The position numbers and the translations under genes were made by a program. This document shows, one piece after another, positions 12,203-22,072 of a stretch of 64,000 nt of DNA (within the stretch, counting starts at the first letter, position 1; each line of letters begins with the position of its first letter). The notes beneath the pieces are model-generated. The model was not told the origin of the DNA, ran no database searches, and worked only from the letters and a program-made list of their open reading frames with translations. This DNA is from Rosa chinensis (taxonomy: Eukaryota > Streptophyta > Magnoliopsida > Rosales > Rosaceae): contig NC_037094.1 of NCBI RefSeq assembly GCF_002994745.2, positions 45,955,139-46,019,138 of the forward strand. The letters run 5' to 3'.

Positions 12203-12600
12203 ATGAGCTCGCTGAAGGAGTTCGTGGTCGTGGTCGATCGAGGCTGTTCTGGGTCGATGAAGGAGCTGAAGGTGGCTCGGATCGTTGAAGGACGAGGTCG
12301 GGTCGGAGAACGAGCTCAGGTCATACAAAGAGGTCGGAGGAGCTCGCTGAAGGAGATCGTGGTCGTGGTCGATCGAGGCAGTTCTGGGTCGGTGAAGGAG
12401 CTGAAGGTGGCTCGGGTCGTTGAAGGACGAGATCGGGTCGGAGAACGAGCTCAGGTCGTAGAATGACGTCGGGGAGGACGAGGTCGGGTCGGAGAACGAG
12501 CTCCGGTCGTAGAACCAGGTTGGGGAGAACGAGGTCGGGTAAGGTGAAGGAACTGCGCGAAGTGAAAGTGGGAGAGGCTGCTTTAGCTAGGGTTGGCTTC
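12203..12600. repeat. 135 bp GC-rich tandem repeat near CACTA right end
   Basis: A GC-rich block in AT-rich surroundings. A 135 bp unit beginning gagctcgctgaaggag occurs at about 12206 and 12341, followed by shorter degenerate repeats of gacgaggtcgggtcggagaa to about 12540. Because 135 is divisible by three, the repeat is open in frame on both strands, but nothing suggests a real protein. Confidence 0.75.
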
Positions 12601-12853
12601 TGAAAATACAAAGTGTTGGGGGGAATGAAAATTTAGTCCCCGCGCCTCTCAAATGTTTTAAGTTAGTCCCTCCGCGTTTTTTCAAAATTTTTGAACAAGA
12701 CTTTACACATCAGTTAATTTAACGACCGATGTTTATAATCACAATAGAAATCGATTTTTTACAAACTGATGTTAGCATGCATTTTTTACATCGCGTGCAA
12801 TTCCGACCGATTTAATAGTGGTGATGTCTAATGGCATAATTCTAGTAGTGATC

Positions 12854-13000
12854 CCAACCCATCTTCGATTCCACTCTCTTCGACGCCAATGACTCCGACC
12901 CCATGGACTGCTTCCCCGACAAGATCGCCGCCAAGTCCCTCTCCCTCTCCAATCTGGTCCGCCCCATCGGTGCCGCCATAGATTCCGGCCCAACCCTCTT
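12854..13000 (+). pseudogene. Right half of captured unknown gene
   Basis: Continuation of the frame cut at 7044: the codons PIFDSTLFDAND and DCFPDKIAAKSLSLSNLV can be read when joined to the left half. Codon use is strongly C-ending. I cannot name the family. The end near 13000 is uncertain because the frame meets AT-rich DNA there. Confidence 0.5.
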
Positions 13001-14030
13001 CTGATTTCTTCTCCTTCTCAAAATTCCGATGCAGTACTCTCCTTTTCTGTAAGAGTCAATACTTTCATCGTCCTCCTCTAATCCTGATGAAGACAAGCAC
13101 AACATGTTGCTGATCTGAATTGGGTTTTGAGGATTGTGAGCTAATGTGTATTGGGTGCTTTGAATTTGAAACCCCGATTGAAAAAGGATCAATGTGTAGC
13201 CAGTTTAGAGAAGAATTAAGAGTTGGGTATGAGTTAAAATTGGATTTGAAGCTGAATCCGGTATGAGGTAAAATTGGAATTGGATTGTTAGTACGATTTG
13301 GGGATCAATGGAGCTTTGAGTTTTGGGAACAATTGACCAATTTAATTTGGTATGATTAGCCATACTTACTTGAGTTTCAATTTTGGTTTTGGTGTTCTTT
13401 ATGTTATCCAATTACTGGTTTGAATTTTCCTATTCATCCTATAAACTGCGAGTTATATTTGCTTCACAGCCAATCATTCAGAATTTGGATTCAAATTCTT
13501 TGGTTAGGTGTTTCTTTCTTTCCCCATTTTTGGTATCCGATCACTTTCTGGGCTCCATTGTAGAATGCTTTTTAGTCATTTATTGGTAGATTTCTCATAT
13601 TCATTTTTTTTTATCAATGATTTCTCATATTCATTGAGATAGAGAGAGCAGCTACTATTTTGATCAGATGTCTGTTAAGTGTTAAATGTTGCTGAGATTG
13701 ATCGAAAAATAAGGGATATGATGAGACTGTTTAGGTAGAGGAGGTGGGTGGAGATGGAGGAATGGGGGAGAGGAGGAGAGAGAGGGGTAGTTTAATCGGA
13801 GGAAAATTTTTTTTTTTTTTTTTGTAGGAAATTGTGTGAAATGACAAATTTAGCCCTTTAAGTGGGCCTAGTTAACGGCTAATATTGACGGAACAGTAAA
13901 ATTTGGACACAGTTAATTGAAATTGAGAGTGCAGGAGTGTTGCTGATCAAATTGAAACCGCAGGGACTAACATGATATTAGACCCAAACCACAGGGTACT
14001 AAATTGAACTTTTACCATATATATATATAT

Positions 14031-14396
14031 ACACGGAGCCGTTCGAGAGCGGACGTCCGCAACCCAGAAAAAGTGCGGACGTCGCTGCTCCAGCCTCGAT
14101 GGAGCTGCGACGGCGAGGCGCGGCTTGCCGGAGGGAGGCCAGGGATCGTGCGGAGGGGTCTGCGGTCAGGTGGAGTCGCCGGCGACGGGTTTTGTGGTGC
14201 TGCACACAGAACCTGCAGTTGCAGGTGAGGTGACTGCCCAGAAATCGGCAAGCCCAACCTCGAACGGTGCCCAGAACTGTCCGGAACGCCTCCGGCCTCC
14301 CTCTTGCAAGCCCCGAGCCGCCGTCGCTGCCTGGAAGCCCCTGCTGCGTCGACGTCAGCACTTTAGAGACAGTGCGGACGTCCGCCCTTGATCGGG
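14031..14396. mobile_element. GC-rich fold-back (MITE-like) element
   Basis: A ~365 bp GC-rich block in an (AT)n tract. Its ends carry inverted copies of GCGGACGTCCGC followed by related AAAGTGC.GACGTCG words, and inverted similarity extends inward past GGCTTGC..GAGGGAGGCC. It should fold into a long imperfect hairpin. There is no coding evidence; reading frames within are by-products of high GC. Family unknown; target duplication cannot be read because the flanks are AT repeats. Confidence 0.65.
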
Positions 14397-14531
14397 TCTA
14401 TATATATATATATATATAGTGCAGTGGTATAATTATATATATACACACACACAGACACGATTATACCCAGGTGTGAAGTAGGTATTATGAGTATAGTGCT
14501 ATGCATATATGCCAAAGAACAGCAAAAACTT

Positions 14532-14805
14532 TTATGCCCATAATTGTACACAGAATGCTTCATCATTAGGAAGATAGTAGTCTGAAAGAGCATATATAGA
14601 GTCTCTAGTTCCAGCTTGGGGAGGATAGCGGTGATCAATACGCAGCTGGGCAAGGTCTCCAAGCCAATCCCCATTTGCAGTTCTTGTTTTTGCTCCTTCT
14701 TCTTCTGCCGCTCCATTTTTCTGTAGTCTTGTTAAAAACAACTCAAGTTCAGACTTCAGATTGCCTCTTGTATACCTCAACTCCTTTTCAATTTTTTATG
14801 ACATA
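14532..14805 (-). pseudogene. Possible terminal exon of unknown gene
   Basis: A minus-strand frame of about 85 codons ends in TAA at 14532. It starts with a charged helix-prone stretch (SELELFLTRLQKNGAAEEE) and continues with GDWLGDLAQLRIDHRYPP and a tyrosine-rich end. Composition is protein-like and unlike flanking repeats. An in-frame stop lies just upstream, so it would need a splice acceptor near 14800. I do not recognise the family. It could be a last exon of a gene whose other exons were displaced, or another captured piece. Confidence 0.3.
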
Positions 14806-14968
14806 GATCTGAAAAAAAAATTATAAAAAAAATAAGAAACCCAAAACATTTCTAGATCCAACTCTAATAGAAAAGGTGTGAAGCATATAAGGATTTAGAA
14901 GAGGCGTGCCACAGATCTGAAAATGATGTCAAAGCCCTGCCACAGATAATGCCTAAAAGGCATCGGTA

Positions 14969-15007
<39 letters not shown>

Positions 15008-15279
15008 ACGGTAGAAGTGAGAACTAAAAGAGGTTAGAGGTCAGATGACTGGGTTTTAAGAGAATGACAGTCGAATTGACTTAGTAAGAGAGCGTGAAAA
15101 GGGGGAAGTTTAAGTTTTGGCCAAAAAATGTGCGAGCAAAATGAAATTCTTGTTGGTCAATGGAGGGATCGAGTTGAAAAATTGAGTTTTGGTTAAGTGT
15201 AGGAATATAAGTTTCCAAACACATATAAGTCAACTAGGATTGAATAAATTTGAACCATAAAAACAGACAACATAAACTA
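14806..15279. other. Non-coding spacer with (GA)n
   Basis: AT-rich sequence with a GA microsatellite at about 14971-15005. No gene or transposon end is recognisable. Confidence 0.6.
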
Positions 15280-15704
15280 AAGACTAGTTGTATGTAACAA
15301 TGTCACACAACAGACAACAAAAGATGTTGTCTGAACTGAAAATACTAGACAACATCAAAATATAGTGATTGTCTGATAATAAATTGCACAATAGCAATGT
15401 AAAAAGTATTGTCTGACTAGATTTATTCAGACGACATCAAATTTCAACCATTGTCTGAATAACAATGAAACAACATCAACATTTATTATGTTGTTTGAAA
15501 TTAGCTATTTAGACAACAGCAATCTGAAAATCTGTTGTCTCTTTAAAAAATGCAGACAACATCACACCTGTTATACAATAACTGTTGTATGATTGAATCA
15601 TAGACAATAGAATAATTCTTGCTGTCGTCTGAATTTTTCAGATGACATAAAAAATGTGCGCAATTGTCTGATGTATGTCGTCTGATGCAAATATTGGCGT
15701 AGTG
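15280..15704. mobile_element. Right end of a second CACTA with subterminal repeats
   Basis: The segment ends in GGCGTAGTG at 15704, i.e. CACTACGCCAATATTTGCA on the minus strand, a CACTA terminus. It is filled with inverted and direct copies of an AGACAAC/GTTGTCTGA motif, typical subterminal repeats. No matching CACTACGCC start is seen to the left, so it is a truncated element. The family differs from the CACTA at 7045-12850. Confidence 0.7.
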
Positions 15705-16747
15705 GTTGCTTATTACTCTGTGATTGTAAAAAGGACATTCCTACACTTGCTGGTACTCTGAACGCCTGGTTGAATGGTAATTTTCTTTGTTTATCTCTTG
15801 AAAACAAATTGGAGAAAGTGAGTTTGTTTCTTGCTGATAAGTTGGAGAAAATAAGTTTGTTTTTTGCTGATATGTTGGAGAAAATTGGAGATAAATGGCT
15901 ATCTGAAAAACCTGCTGTTGTTATGTTTATCAGCAAGGATGGAAAGTATCTTGCTCTGGGAAGCAAGAATGGAGATATATGTGTGGTTAACGTTAAGAAA
16001 ATGGAGCATGAATTGGTTGAGCTTCGACATCACATTTCATCTCAAGGTGTTGTGAACTTGCTTGAAGAGGTTGCTTTGACATGCATGGGAAAGTTACAAG
16101 ATGAAATATTTTTATTCCCTGGTGGCTTTAGTTATGATAATCAGTTATGTCTTGATATGATCATGGCAAAGCAATTACCAAAAGCAGCTTGTCACTCAAT
16201 CTTCTTTAAGCTCATATTGGCAATTCTTAGACAAGACTCATCAGATGCTTTAAGGAGACGGCAATATGCATTGCTGCTTAGCTATTTTCAGTATTTTCAA
16301 CACAAGCTTGATCTAGATATCCCATCACCAGTTCTGCAATTTTTGTTACTTGATGTGCAAGAGGCTAAAGATCTGGATCCCCAGAAGTTCAATCAAGAAC
16401 GAGCAAAAGTTGCTCATGCCAATTTTTCTATTTTACAAAAAGAAGTTCAATCTATTTTGAATTCGGTAATAAAAGATGCTACTCAAGGAAGTGAAATTAG
16501 AGATGATGACTTCAGAAATGTTTCCATCATTATAGCTCTACAGAAACACACCAATTGTAGATTTGATTGTATCAGGCGGACAGAAACAGTTAAGGATTCC
16601 ATGGCAGACTTTAAAACAGAATCAGGTTGCATACTGTTTCAGAACTTGTTGAACATGTTAGGGGATGAAAGTCATGCTTCTGATGGACCTTCATATCATA
16701 GTGGAATTGAAAATATGGTATTGGTTGATGGTGACCTCTTCTCTTAG
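15705..16747 (+). pseudogene. NUP205: Intronless NUP205 fragment fused to other coding sequence
   Basis: An open frame runs from just after the CACTA end to TAG at 16745-16747, about 345 codons with no ATG at the start. Codons from about 16060 to 16500 match the large nuclear-pore scaffold NUP205: VALTCMGKLQDE, then ALRRRQYALLLSYFQYFQHK, VLQFLLLD and ANFSILQKEVQSILN..IKDATQGSE. NUP205 is ~1,800 residues and its gene has many introns, so this ~150-residue intronless piece looks copied from mRNA. The part before 16050 (LEKIGDKWLSEKPAVVMFIS, DGKYLALGSKNGDI) looks like a different protein, perhaps a WD-type segment; it contains an imperfect repeat LADKLEKISLF. The part after 16500 is unrecognised. 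It lies just upstream of an LTR. Confidence 0.75.
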
Positions 16748-18371
16748 GTAACGATTCTAATTTCTGGATTGAAAGCTAATTTGTTGAGTCAAACCTGGGT
16801 TGAGTCACTTGTGCCATTCCCATTGTCAATACTTGAATCTTTCAAGCATGTTGTAAAAGCTTGGTTGAGGTATTCTTCTAATCATCCAGTTGTTTTACTG
16901 ACTACTATTGCTACAGCATTGTTAAGTTTAAAAGTTTGGGTACTTAACTTGCATGGTTTAACTGGGAGAAAGGCTAAATTGTTATTTGGTGGTGCATTCT
17001 TGATAAGAGAGCTCATGTTTGTTAATGAATGTCACATTGTTCCCACTGGAACAATTAATAAAGCAATTGATAAAAGACTTGTTTGTCATTTGGGTGAAGA
17101 GTTGCACGTTACCATCTCATATTCACACATGGATCATTATAATATGTGTTGGCTACACACAAAGGTGATTTTACCGGGAACCACTTACACATGGGCATAT
17201 TTCCAAGTTGCTTTTGGCCATGGTCTTACGATAGTCTTGCAAAACGTCAATGAGGATTTTCACATGGTCTACTCTACATTATTGGTTCTTTCACTGTTCA
17301 ACTGTGATATTCCTCATGTTGTAGTTTGGTCAAGATATTGTCGATTGGATTATATATCGGAGAAGGATCTTATGATTATGGAAGATGGGATCATGCATTC
17401 TACCTTCACCGTGATTTGCCAAAGCACAATAGAGCAGCCTAAAATTGATGAGTACATGGTACAAAATTTTGAGGGGGCTCTTTCCGCATGGGGTTGTAGT
17501 TCAACTGCAAATGGTAAAGCTATGATGGAGTTGTATACAAATATTGGATTCCATGATTTTGCACTAAATTCTTAGAGTCCAACACTTGGATTTGAGTTGT
17601 TGTTTGCAAAAATGAAGTTCATAAACGTACTGTGCAAGAACATGCTTTGCAAGATTTTGAACCAAATGGATCCTAAGGACATCATTGCTTCGGGAGCTAC
17701 CTATCAAAGCCACATGCTACATGACAAGGCTACTGAATTTTCCATGAACTCAATCAAGCCAATGCATGTACACTATTGAGTAATTATGGTCATGGGAAGA
17801 TGAAAAGATTGGTGCAAGAGAGTGAAGAGACCAACGGAAAATGTACTGCACCTGCAATTACTCCAATGGTTTCAGAAGGAAATGAACAGGTTTTGTTTAT
17901 CAATGTCATTTTGCAGGTCCTTAATTTCTCTACTTATTCAGTTGATAATCTTGACGTCTTATCCCATGATCTTGGTGACAATGGCTTTGTTGCTCTTCAT
18001 CTTATACTCTGTTTGTTAAATAATGGTGAATCAAAAACCATGGTAATCAATTGGCTATCAAAGGTCAAGACTCATGCTGGAAGTTCAACTTTGCTCAGAG
18101 CCACACAAATGACCAACCTTGAAGAGAAAGATGACTTGTTCCCTTACTTTCTTCATTGGGGTATCACATTGATCGTCTTCTACTCTGTATTTGTCTCTAC
18201 TATCTCCAATTATGATTGCTTCCTGTATAACAATTTGGGTGCTGCTTTTGACAATACGATGACTCTCCAGCTGGTCAGCATAGTTGCTTATGCTCTTGGA
18301 ACTTCACTCCATGCTTTTCACAGGGACTAATTTTGGATGACATTTCAAGCTTGAGGTCAAGCCTTTTCTTT
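16748..18371 (+). pseudogene. Unknown reading frames between NUP205 piece and LTR
   Basis: Three plus-strand frames follow one another: to TAG at 17575 (about 270 codons), a short one to 17779, and one to TAA at 18330. The first has hydrophobic segments (ATALLSLKVWVLNLHG) and histidine-rich patches, and the last ends in hydrophobic helices. Between them are stops and frame changes, so it is decayed or never one gene. No gag, protease, integrase or RT motif is visible. Its place directly before a polypurine tract and LTR suggests it is the 3' internal part of a non-autonomous LTR element. Confidence 0.4.
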
Positions 18372-18384
18372 GAGCGGGTGGAAA
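18372..18384 (+). other. Polypurine tract before 3' LTR
   Basis: The purine-rich GAGCGGGTGGAAA sits immediately 5' of the LTR start TGTTATG, as the plus-strand primer of an LTR retrotransposon should, fixing orientation as plus. Confidence 0.65.
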
Positions 18385-18616
18385 TGTTATGATTCTATCT
18401 TTATATGGGCTATCATTCTTGTATGGGTCTATTTGGGCCTTATGTTTCATGAGTCTACTATTTCTAGATATTTCATTTGCTTAAATAGCCACTAGGACTT
18501 GTAACAGAATCACTGAAGAATATTGAAATTTACATTTGCTTAATTTCTCTTTATTTTCCTTTCCTTCCTTTTGCAACTAATGTCGTTTCACGGTTATGAT
18601 CCCGGGGATCGTAACA
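18385..18616 (+). repeat. 3' LTR of NUP205-carrying retroelement
   Basis: A 232 bp segment starts TGTTATGATT and ends GATCGTAACA, with TGTTA/TAACA inverted ends. It is non-coding and ends in a palindromic gatcccggggatc region. No 5' LTR is visible to the left, where the second CACTA end lies. An inverted, truncated copy is at 23791-23977. Confidence 0.65.
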
Positions 18617-18867
18617 GATAAATAGGGAAAAAAAAAGAAAAAAAAGAAAAGAAAAGGAAGATACAACACTGAATACACTCTGATTGTGTATTCCTGGATT
18701 TTTTGAATGACAGTTGTATACTGTATCTAATGCTTGAATACGAATATCCTTGCTCTGAACTTATGATGAACATGGTTAGTTGGTAGAGTTCCCACTTATA
18801 TTTTAATTGTTTTAACCTGACAAGTATGTTACCAAAGTCCAGAAAGAAGTTGGTATAACTAGCTATG
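18430..18867. repeat. Left arm of large inverted repeat
   Basis: This ~440 bp arm comprises the LTR from about 18430 plus 250 bp of its downstream flank. It is repeated inverted at 23535-23977, continuing at 19329-19346 across the hAT insertion. The arms differ by scattered substitutions and A/T-tract lengths. Confidence 0.85.
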
Positions 18868-19344
18868 GGGTTTACTATAAAGTGTCGAGGAATCATCCAT
18901 ACGTACCCTTTACCTTAGCCTCCCTACTTCCCTTTACATATTCTCCATTCATGGATAATGAACAACAAGGGTGGTGCTCATGTGCAATTTTTAAGATCTA
19001 ATTCAATTCACTGTAATATTTGGAAGAGAAATCTATAGAAACTAATGGAAGAGATTGTTCTTGATATAAAGTGGGTCTGAAGGTAGAAGCCTTCTCTTCC
19101 CCTTGTAGCTGCTATGATTGCTGCAATGAATTGTCTAAGACCAAGAAAAATGTTAAAATAGTCGATGGAGTTGGAATGAAATTTCCAAGTCTTTCTGTAA
19201 ACAAGGAGGAGGCCGAAAAAACCCCAATCAGGCGCGTATCTACATGAAAGGCTCCCTGGGCTGTAGTCCAATCCAAATTTGGGGGTAAATATTGCTTGGT
19301 ATATGGATATATTTCTGTAAGTGGGAACCCCATAGCTAGTTATA
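18868..19344. other. Unassigned sequence between inverted arms
   Basis: No gene is recognised. A stretch near 19228-19290 (caggcgcgtatctacatg) resembles a decayed hAT end. The last 36-39 bases include the 36 bp direct repeat (19306-19341) that recurs at 23978-24013. Confidence 0.4.
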
Positions 19345-19735
19345 CCCAGGGGTAGGGGTCGTCAACGGGTTGGGCCGGGCCGGGCCGGGCCTTGCTATAT
19401 TTTTAAATAATTGCGGGCCGAGCCGGGCCGGGCTTTATTAAAAATCAAAGGATCCAAGCCCGTCCATATAAAGCGGGCCTTGCGGGCTTTTTCGGGCCGG
19501 GCCGGGCTTGGCCTTGCGGGCTTTTTTGGGCCGGGCCTTGCGGGCTTTATTTATAAATAAATATTTAAAGACACAAGTATTTTTTTTTTTAATCAAGCTT
19601 TGGAAATTCAATGGATAATGATCAAATACAACCAAAGATAACATATCTATATAACTATATTGTACCCAAAAAAATCTATATTTATTTATAAATACAAATT
19701 TATTGATAAATAAATTTTTAAAGACACTAATTTTT

Positions 19736-21476
19736 TATAAATCTATATTTATATATCATACACTCCAAAGAGCAACCCCTATCAATTCAAAGAAAATAAA
19801 AAAACCGACCGTTGGATGAGTTTATTACAATAAATTATGAGTGTGGTAAAAAATTTAGCCAATTTCACCATATTTTCGAATCCGATCGGATTAGTCAACC
19901 GTAGACACTTATATGTTTTATTGGTTGACCGATGCCGTGACAACCTCGAAACGTGCTTATTTTTTCACATCACATTTGTATATATTCCATCAATGGATGT
20001 GCGTGGACATAAGATAAAAAAAATTAATTTTAATTACAAACACATTGGTCTATATCAATTTTCCTCCTAAAGTTGTATGACATATTCATTGTATTTAAAT
20101 TGTTTAGGTTCATTCTAAAGCAATCATGAAGTGGAAAATGAATTCAGAGAAACCAACCGCTCGATTGAGAGATTGTAATGTTTTATGGTGGTTGTAGAAA
20201 ATCCAGCCAATTTGGTTGTCGTTTCGAATTCGATCAACTAGGTCAAACTTAGTTACTCTTATAAACCTATATTTATATATCATATACTCCAAAGAGCAAC
20301 CCATATCAATTCAAAGAAAATGGAAAAACCGACCGTTGGATGAGTTTATTACAATAAATTATGAGTGTGGTAAAAAATTTAGCCAATTTCACCATATTTT
20401 CGAATCCGATCGGATTAGTCAACCGTAAACACTTATATGTTTTATTGGTTGACCGATGCCGTGACAACCTCGAAACGTGCTTATTTTTTCACATCACGTT
20501 TGTATATATTCCATCAATGGATGTGTGTGGACATAAGATAAAAAAAATTAATTTTAATTACAAACACATTGGTCTATACCAATTTTCCTCCTAAAGTTGT
20601 ATGACATTCATTGTATTTAAATTGTTTAGGTTCATTCTAAAGCAATCATGAAGTGGAAAATGAATTCAGAGAAACCAACCGCTCGATTGAGAGATTGTAA
20701 TGTTTTATGGTGGTTGTAGAAAATCCAGCCAATTTGGTTATCGTTTCGAATTCGATCAACTAGGTCAAACTTAGTTACTCTTATAAACCTATATTTATAT
20801 ATCATATACTCCAAAGAGCAACCCATATCAATTCAAAGAAAATAGAAAAACCGACCGTTGGATGAGTTTATTACAATAAATTATGAGTGTGGTAAAAAAT
20901 TTAGCCAATTTCACCATATTTTCGAATCCGATCGGATTAGTCAACCGTAGACACTTATATGTTTTATTGGTTGACCGATGCCGTGACAACCTCGAAACGT
21001 GCTTATTTTTTCACATCACGTTTGTATATATTCCATCAATGGATGTGCGTGGACATAAGATAAAAAAAATTGATTTTAATTACAAACACATTGGTCTATA
21101 CCAATTTTCCTCCTAAAGTTGTATGACATATTCATTGTATTTAAATTGTTTAGGTTCATTCTAAAGCAATCATGAAGTGGAAAATGAATTCAGAGAAACC
21201 AACCGCTCGATTGAGAGATTGTAATGTTTTATGGTGGTTGTAGAAAATCCAGCCAATTTGGTTATCGTTTCGAATTCGATCAACTAGGTCAAACTTAGTT
21301 ACTCTTATAAACCTATATTTATATATCATATACTCCAAAGAGCAACCCATATCAATTCAAAGAAAATGGAAAAACCGACCGTTGGATGAGTTTATTACAA
21401 TAAATTATAAGTGTGGTACAAAATTTAGCCAATTTCACCATATTTTTGAATCCGATCGAATTGGTCAACCGATATG
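19736..21476. repeat. Tandem array of ~523 bp units
   Basis: Units start at about 19736, 20260, 20782 and 21307 with the word tataaacctatatttatatat (first slightly different), giving periods of 524, 522 and 525. The fourth is cut at about 21476 by microsatellite DNA. Copies are almost identical, differing by single bases and a 2-3 base indel. Each unit opens a 77-codon frame on one strand and a 64-codon frame on the other, but their parallel conservation is explained by recent duplication. Another element-end-like word, ACCGACCGTTGGATGAG, recurs in every unit. Confidence 0.9.
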
Positions 21477-21477
21477 T

Positions 21478-21478
21478 A

Positions 21479-21525
<47 letters not shown>

Positions 21526-21634
21526 TATTCTATATAGAATAATAGAATTATAAGAACTTCCACACACACACACACACACATATATATATAAACACACACA
21601 CACACACATATATATATTATATATATATATATAA

Positions 21635-21673
<39 letters not shown>

Positions 21674-21674
21674 A

Positions 21675-21716
<42 letters not shown>

Positions 21717-21734
21717 CTCTATATATATATATAT

Positions 21735-21780
<46 letters not shown>

Positions 21781-21930
21781 CTCTATATATATATATATAA
21801 GCACACACACACACACACATATATAAATATATATACATATATGTAAACACACACACACATATAATATATATCTATATATATATTTATTATGCGGTAATGC
21901 ATATATATCTTTTCTATATATATATATATA

Positions 21931-21969
<39 letters not shown>

Positions 21970-22072
21970 AACACACACACAAATATATATCTATGTGTGA
22001 GTGTGTGTATATATATATTTATAAACACACACACACACATATCTACACATATATATATATATATATAAATAA
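21478..22072. repeat. Compound (AT)n/(AC)n microsatellite block
   Basis: About 595 bp of alternating (AT)n and (CA)n runs, with short interruptions and a cyclic pattern ataaacacac...acatatata recurring several times. Long tyrosine/isoleucine/cysteine/valine frames across it are artefacts of the dinucleotide repeat. Confidence 0.95.

Larger units (their letters stand above)
7045..12850 (-). mobile_element. CACTA (En/Spm) element carrying host gene fragments
   Basis: Both ends carry a perfect 16 bp inverted repeat, CACTACTAGAATTATG at 7045 and its complement ending at 12850. ATC flanks both sides (7042-7044 and 12851-12853), the 3 bp duplication expected of CACTA elements. Subterminal ACATCGG/CCGATGT-type repeats follow the left end and a few precede the right end. 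No transposase is recognisable. The cargo is all on the minus strand: DXR, RGG and COQ3 fragments, then the last exons of a Ulp1-like protease of a kind often found in plant transposons. Length is 5,806 bp. The parts of 10900-12200 not listed separately show no genes. Confidence 0.9.
6638..14016. mobile_element. MULE-like element with ~300 bp inverted repeats, split by a CACTA
   Basis: Left arm 6638-6947 and right arm 13733-14016 are near-identical inverted copies, both containing TAGTACCCTGTGGTTTGGGT and the phrase around TTAGTCCCTGCGGTTTC. Outer ends read GGGAAAATTTC and, on the other strand, GGTAAAAGTTC. ATATATATA on both sides fits a 9 bp duplication but lies in AT repeats, so it is weak evidence. 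Without the CACTA the element would be about 1.57 kb. Long arms and a 9 bp TSD suggest Mutator-like; no transposase is present, so class is inferred. Sequence between arms includes an interrupted frame that looks captured. The right interior (13000-13730) shows nothing else I recognise. Confidence 0.7.

Noticed and set aside
12203..12611. Arg/Val-rich repeat protein on either strand
   Set aside because: GC-rich 135 bp tandem repeat within a CACTA; both strands are open, which is typical of such repeats.
14004..14391. Overlapping 74-120 codon frames on both strands
   Set aside because: They arise from high GC in a fold-back element; no domain or codon bias supports them.
19837..21350. Repeated 77- and 64-codon frames on both strands as a possible gene family
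   Set aside because: The frames are copies in a 523 bp tandem array; conservation follows from recent duplication and they overlap on opposite strands.
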